This document shows positions 63,305-64,000 of a DNA stretch of 64,000 nt, in pieces. Position 1 is the first letter of the stretch. The number at the start of each line of letters is the position of its first letter. Below the pieces are notes generated by a model. The model had not been told where the DNA came from. It saw nothing but the letters and a program-made list of their open reading frames with translations, and searched no databases. This stretch comes from Polycladomyces zharkentensis (GTDB lineage: Bacteria; Bacillota; Bacilli; Thermoactinomycetales; JIR-001), in assembly GCF_016938855.1 (NCBI RefSeq), contig NZ_JAFHAP010000009.1, positions 1 through 64,000 on the forward strand, written 5' to 3'. Made by a program: the position numbers and the translations under genes.

Positions 63305-64000
63305 ATGAAGAGGCGAACCGTGTTTCAAATCACCGCGCTGGTTTTGGTGATCATCATGTTTACCGGAGCCTGCTCTTCTGAAGCGCCAATCGATACGAAG
63401 AGCAAAAACGCAGACAAGATCAATCCCAACAAGCTGGTCGATGCACCCTTTGAAGGATGGGTGGAAGGACTGCCCAAAATTCAAGCACCCGAAGGCTTTG
63501 ATTGGAAGCAATTTAAGGGGGTACAAATCAATGTCATCTCCGAGAACACCCCACCATCTTCGGCACTCGCTGCCAATATTGAGAAATTTGAAAAAGTGAC
63601 AGGGATCAAGGTCAACATCGAGCAGAGCGACTTGGGCACGGTTGTCGAAAAGGTGGGTCTCGACTTCAACGCCAAATCTGCAAAGTACCATGTCATTTAC
63701 GCAGATCCTTATCAAATCCTCGCTAAGTATTCCGAACACTTCGTTGATTTGAATTTGTTCAACAAGGAACCGACGATGCCCCATATTCCCGGAGGTTTGG
63801 AAGACTTTGTTCCCACCCAGTTGGAAGTGCTCGGGTACATGGGAAACAAAGAAAAGCTGTTGGCTCTGCCCTACGATAACCCGACCATGGTGTTGGCCTA
63901 TCGGAAGGATGTTTTTGAGAAGTACAAGGATTTGTTCATGAAGGAAAAAGGCTATGACTGGACGCCTCGGCCGGGTATGACGTGGGATCAATATTACGAC
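63305..64000 (+). CDS. ABC transporter substrate-binding lipoprotein (sugar type), partial
   Basis: The gene starts at 63305 and runs off the end of the window (232 codons seen). GGGGGG lies about 7 bases before the ATG. The product has a signal peptide ending in TGAC with the lipid-modified Cys near residue 22, then a solute-binding type 1 fold: VQINVISENTPPS, LAANIEKFEKVTGIKVNIEQ, KYHVIYADPYQILAKY and LALPYDNPTMVLAYRKDVFEKY, as in sugar-binding proteins. The permease genes should follow outside the window. Control by the adjacent TetR regulator is likely. A TATAAT at 63261-63266 could be a second promoter with a poor -35. Confidence 0.88.
   Translation, partial: MKRRTVFQITALVLVIIMFTGACSSEAPIDTKSKNADKINPNKLVDAPFEGWVEGLPKIQAPEGFDWKQFKGVQINVISENTPPSSALAANIEKFEKVTGIKVNIEQSDLGTVVEKVGLDFNAKSAKYHVIYADPYQILAKYSEHFVDLNLFNKEPTMPHIPGGLEDFVPTQLEVLGYMGNKEKLLALPYDNPTMVLAYRKDVFEKYKDLFMKEKGYDWTPRPGMTWDQYYD

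Overview
The window reads as chromosome of a Gram-positive, Bacillales-type firmicute of medium GC. Supporting signs are a Bacillus-style 5S rRNA-tRNA cluster, strong AGGAGG-like ribosome binding sites with many GTG/TTG starts, U-tailed intrinsic terminators, a glmS ribozyme, a lysine riboswitch, the rocF / cdaA-cdaR-glmM-glmS block and an acpS-nnr-ydcC-like block. A thermoactinomycete-like genus (Thermoactinomycetaceae) is my best guess, but this is an inference from gene style only.

Layout. 1-880: end of a 5S rRNA and eight tRNA genes (Asn, Thr, Glu, Val, Tyr, Gln, Lys, Gly). 1.3-12.3 kb: housekeeping: arginase, PEP carboxylase, c-di-AMP cyclase CdaA with its regulator CdaR, GlmM, and GlmS behind a self-cleaving glmS ribozyme, so c-di-AMP signalling and amino-sugar/cell-wall supply sit together. 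12.6-18.8 kb: a dimethylformamidase-like protein, a small methyltransferase, a membrane protein with an HmoA-like haem monooxygenase, phosphoglucomutase, and a truncated, frameshifted PepSY membrane protein. 19.1-28.1 kb: a translationally overlapping acyl-CoA degradation cluster (ligase, acyl-CoA dehydrogenase, methylacyl-CoA racemase-like CoA transferase, thiolase, HSD10-type dehydrogenase), a thiolase scar, a DMT exporter and a second acyl-CoA ligase. 28.4-35.7 kb: lipoproteins, a two-gene ABC transporter, acpS, nnr and a LolA-like lipoprotein. 35.7-42.7 kb: a decay-rich stretch with a broken metallo-beta-lactamase-fold gene, a secreted penicillin-acylase-family enzyme, a frameshifted transglutaminase, shikimate kinase and repeated hairpins.

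44.2-53.2 kb holds the most unusual unit: a divergent MFS anion transporter and IclR regulator with candidate CRE and IclR sites, then citryl-CoA-lyase-like, aldehyde dehydrogenase, type I dehydroquinase, zinc dehydrogenase, ThDP enzyme, cupin and class III CoA transferase genes. I read this as a catabolic operon for a plant-type hydroxy or polycarboxylic acid: CoA activation, C-C cleavage to an acyl-CoA and a 2-oxo acid, ThDP chemistry on the oxo acid, and oxidation of the aldehyde. No matching pathway is known to me.

53.3-64 kb: 6-phosphogluconate dehydrogenase downstream of a lysine permease with a lysine riboswitch, a fatty-acid hydroxylase/aldehyde dehydrogenase pair, a frameshifted PEP-synthase/rifampin-phosphotransferase-like gene, and a TetR gene facing the start of an ABC sugar-binding lipoprotein across two palindromes that hold the -35 boxes of both divergent promoters. 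A dispersed repeat of about 170-250 bp occurs three times (2.3, 56.8 and 62.3 kb); one copy supplies the C-terminus of the hydroxylase.
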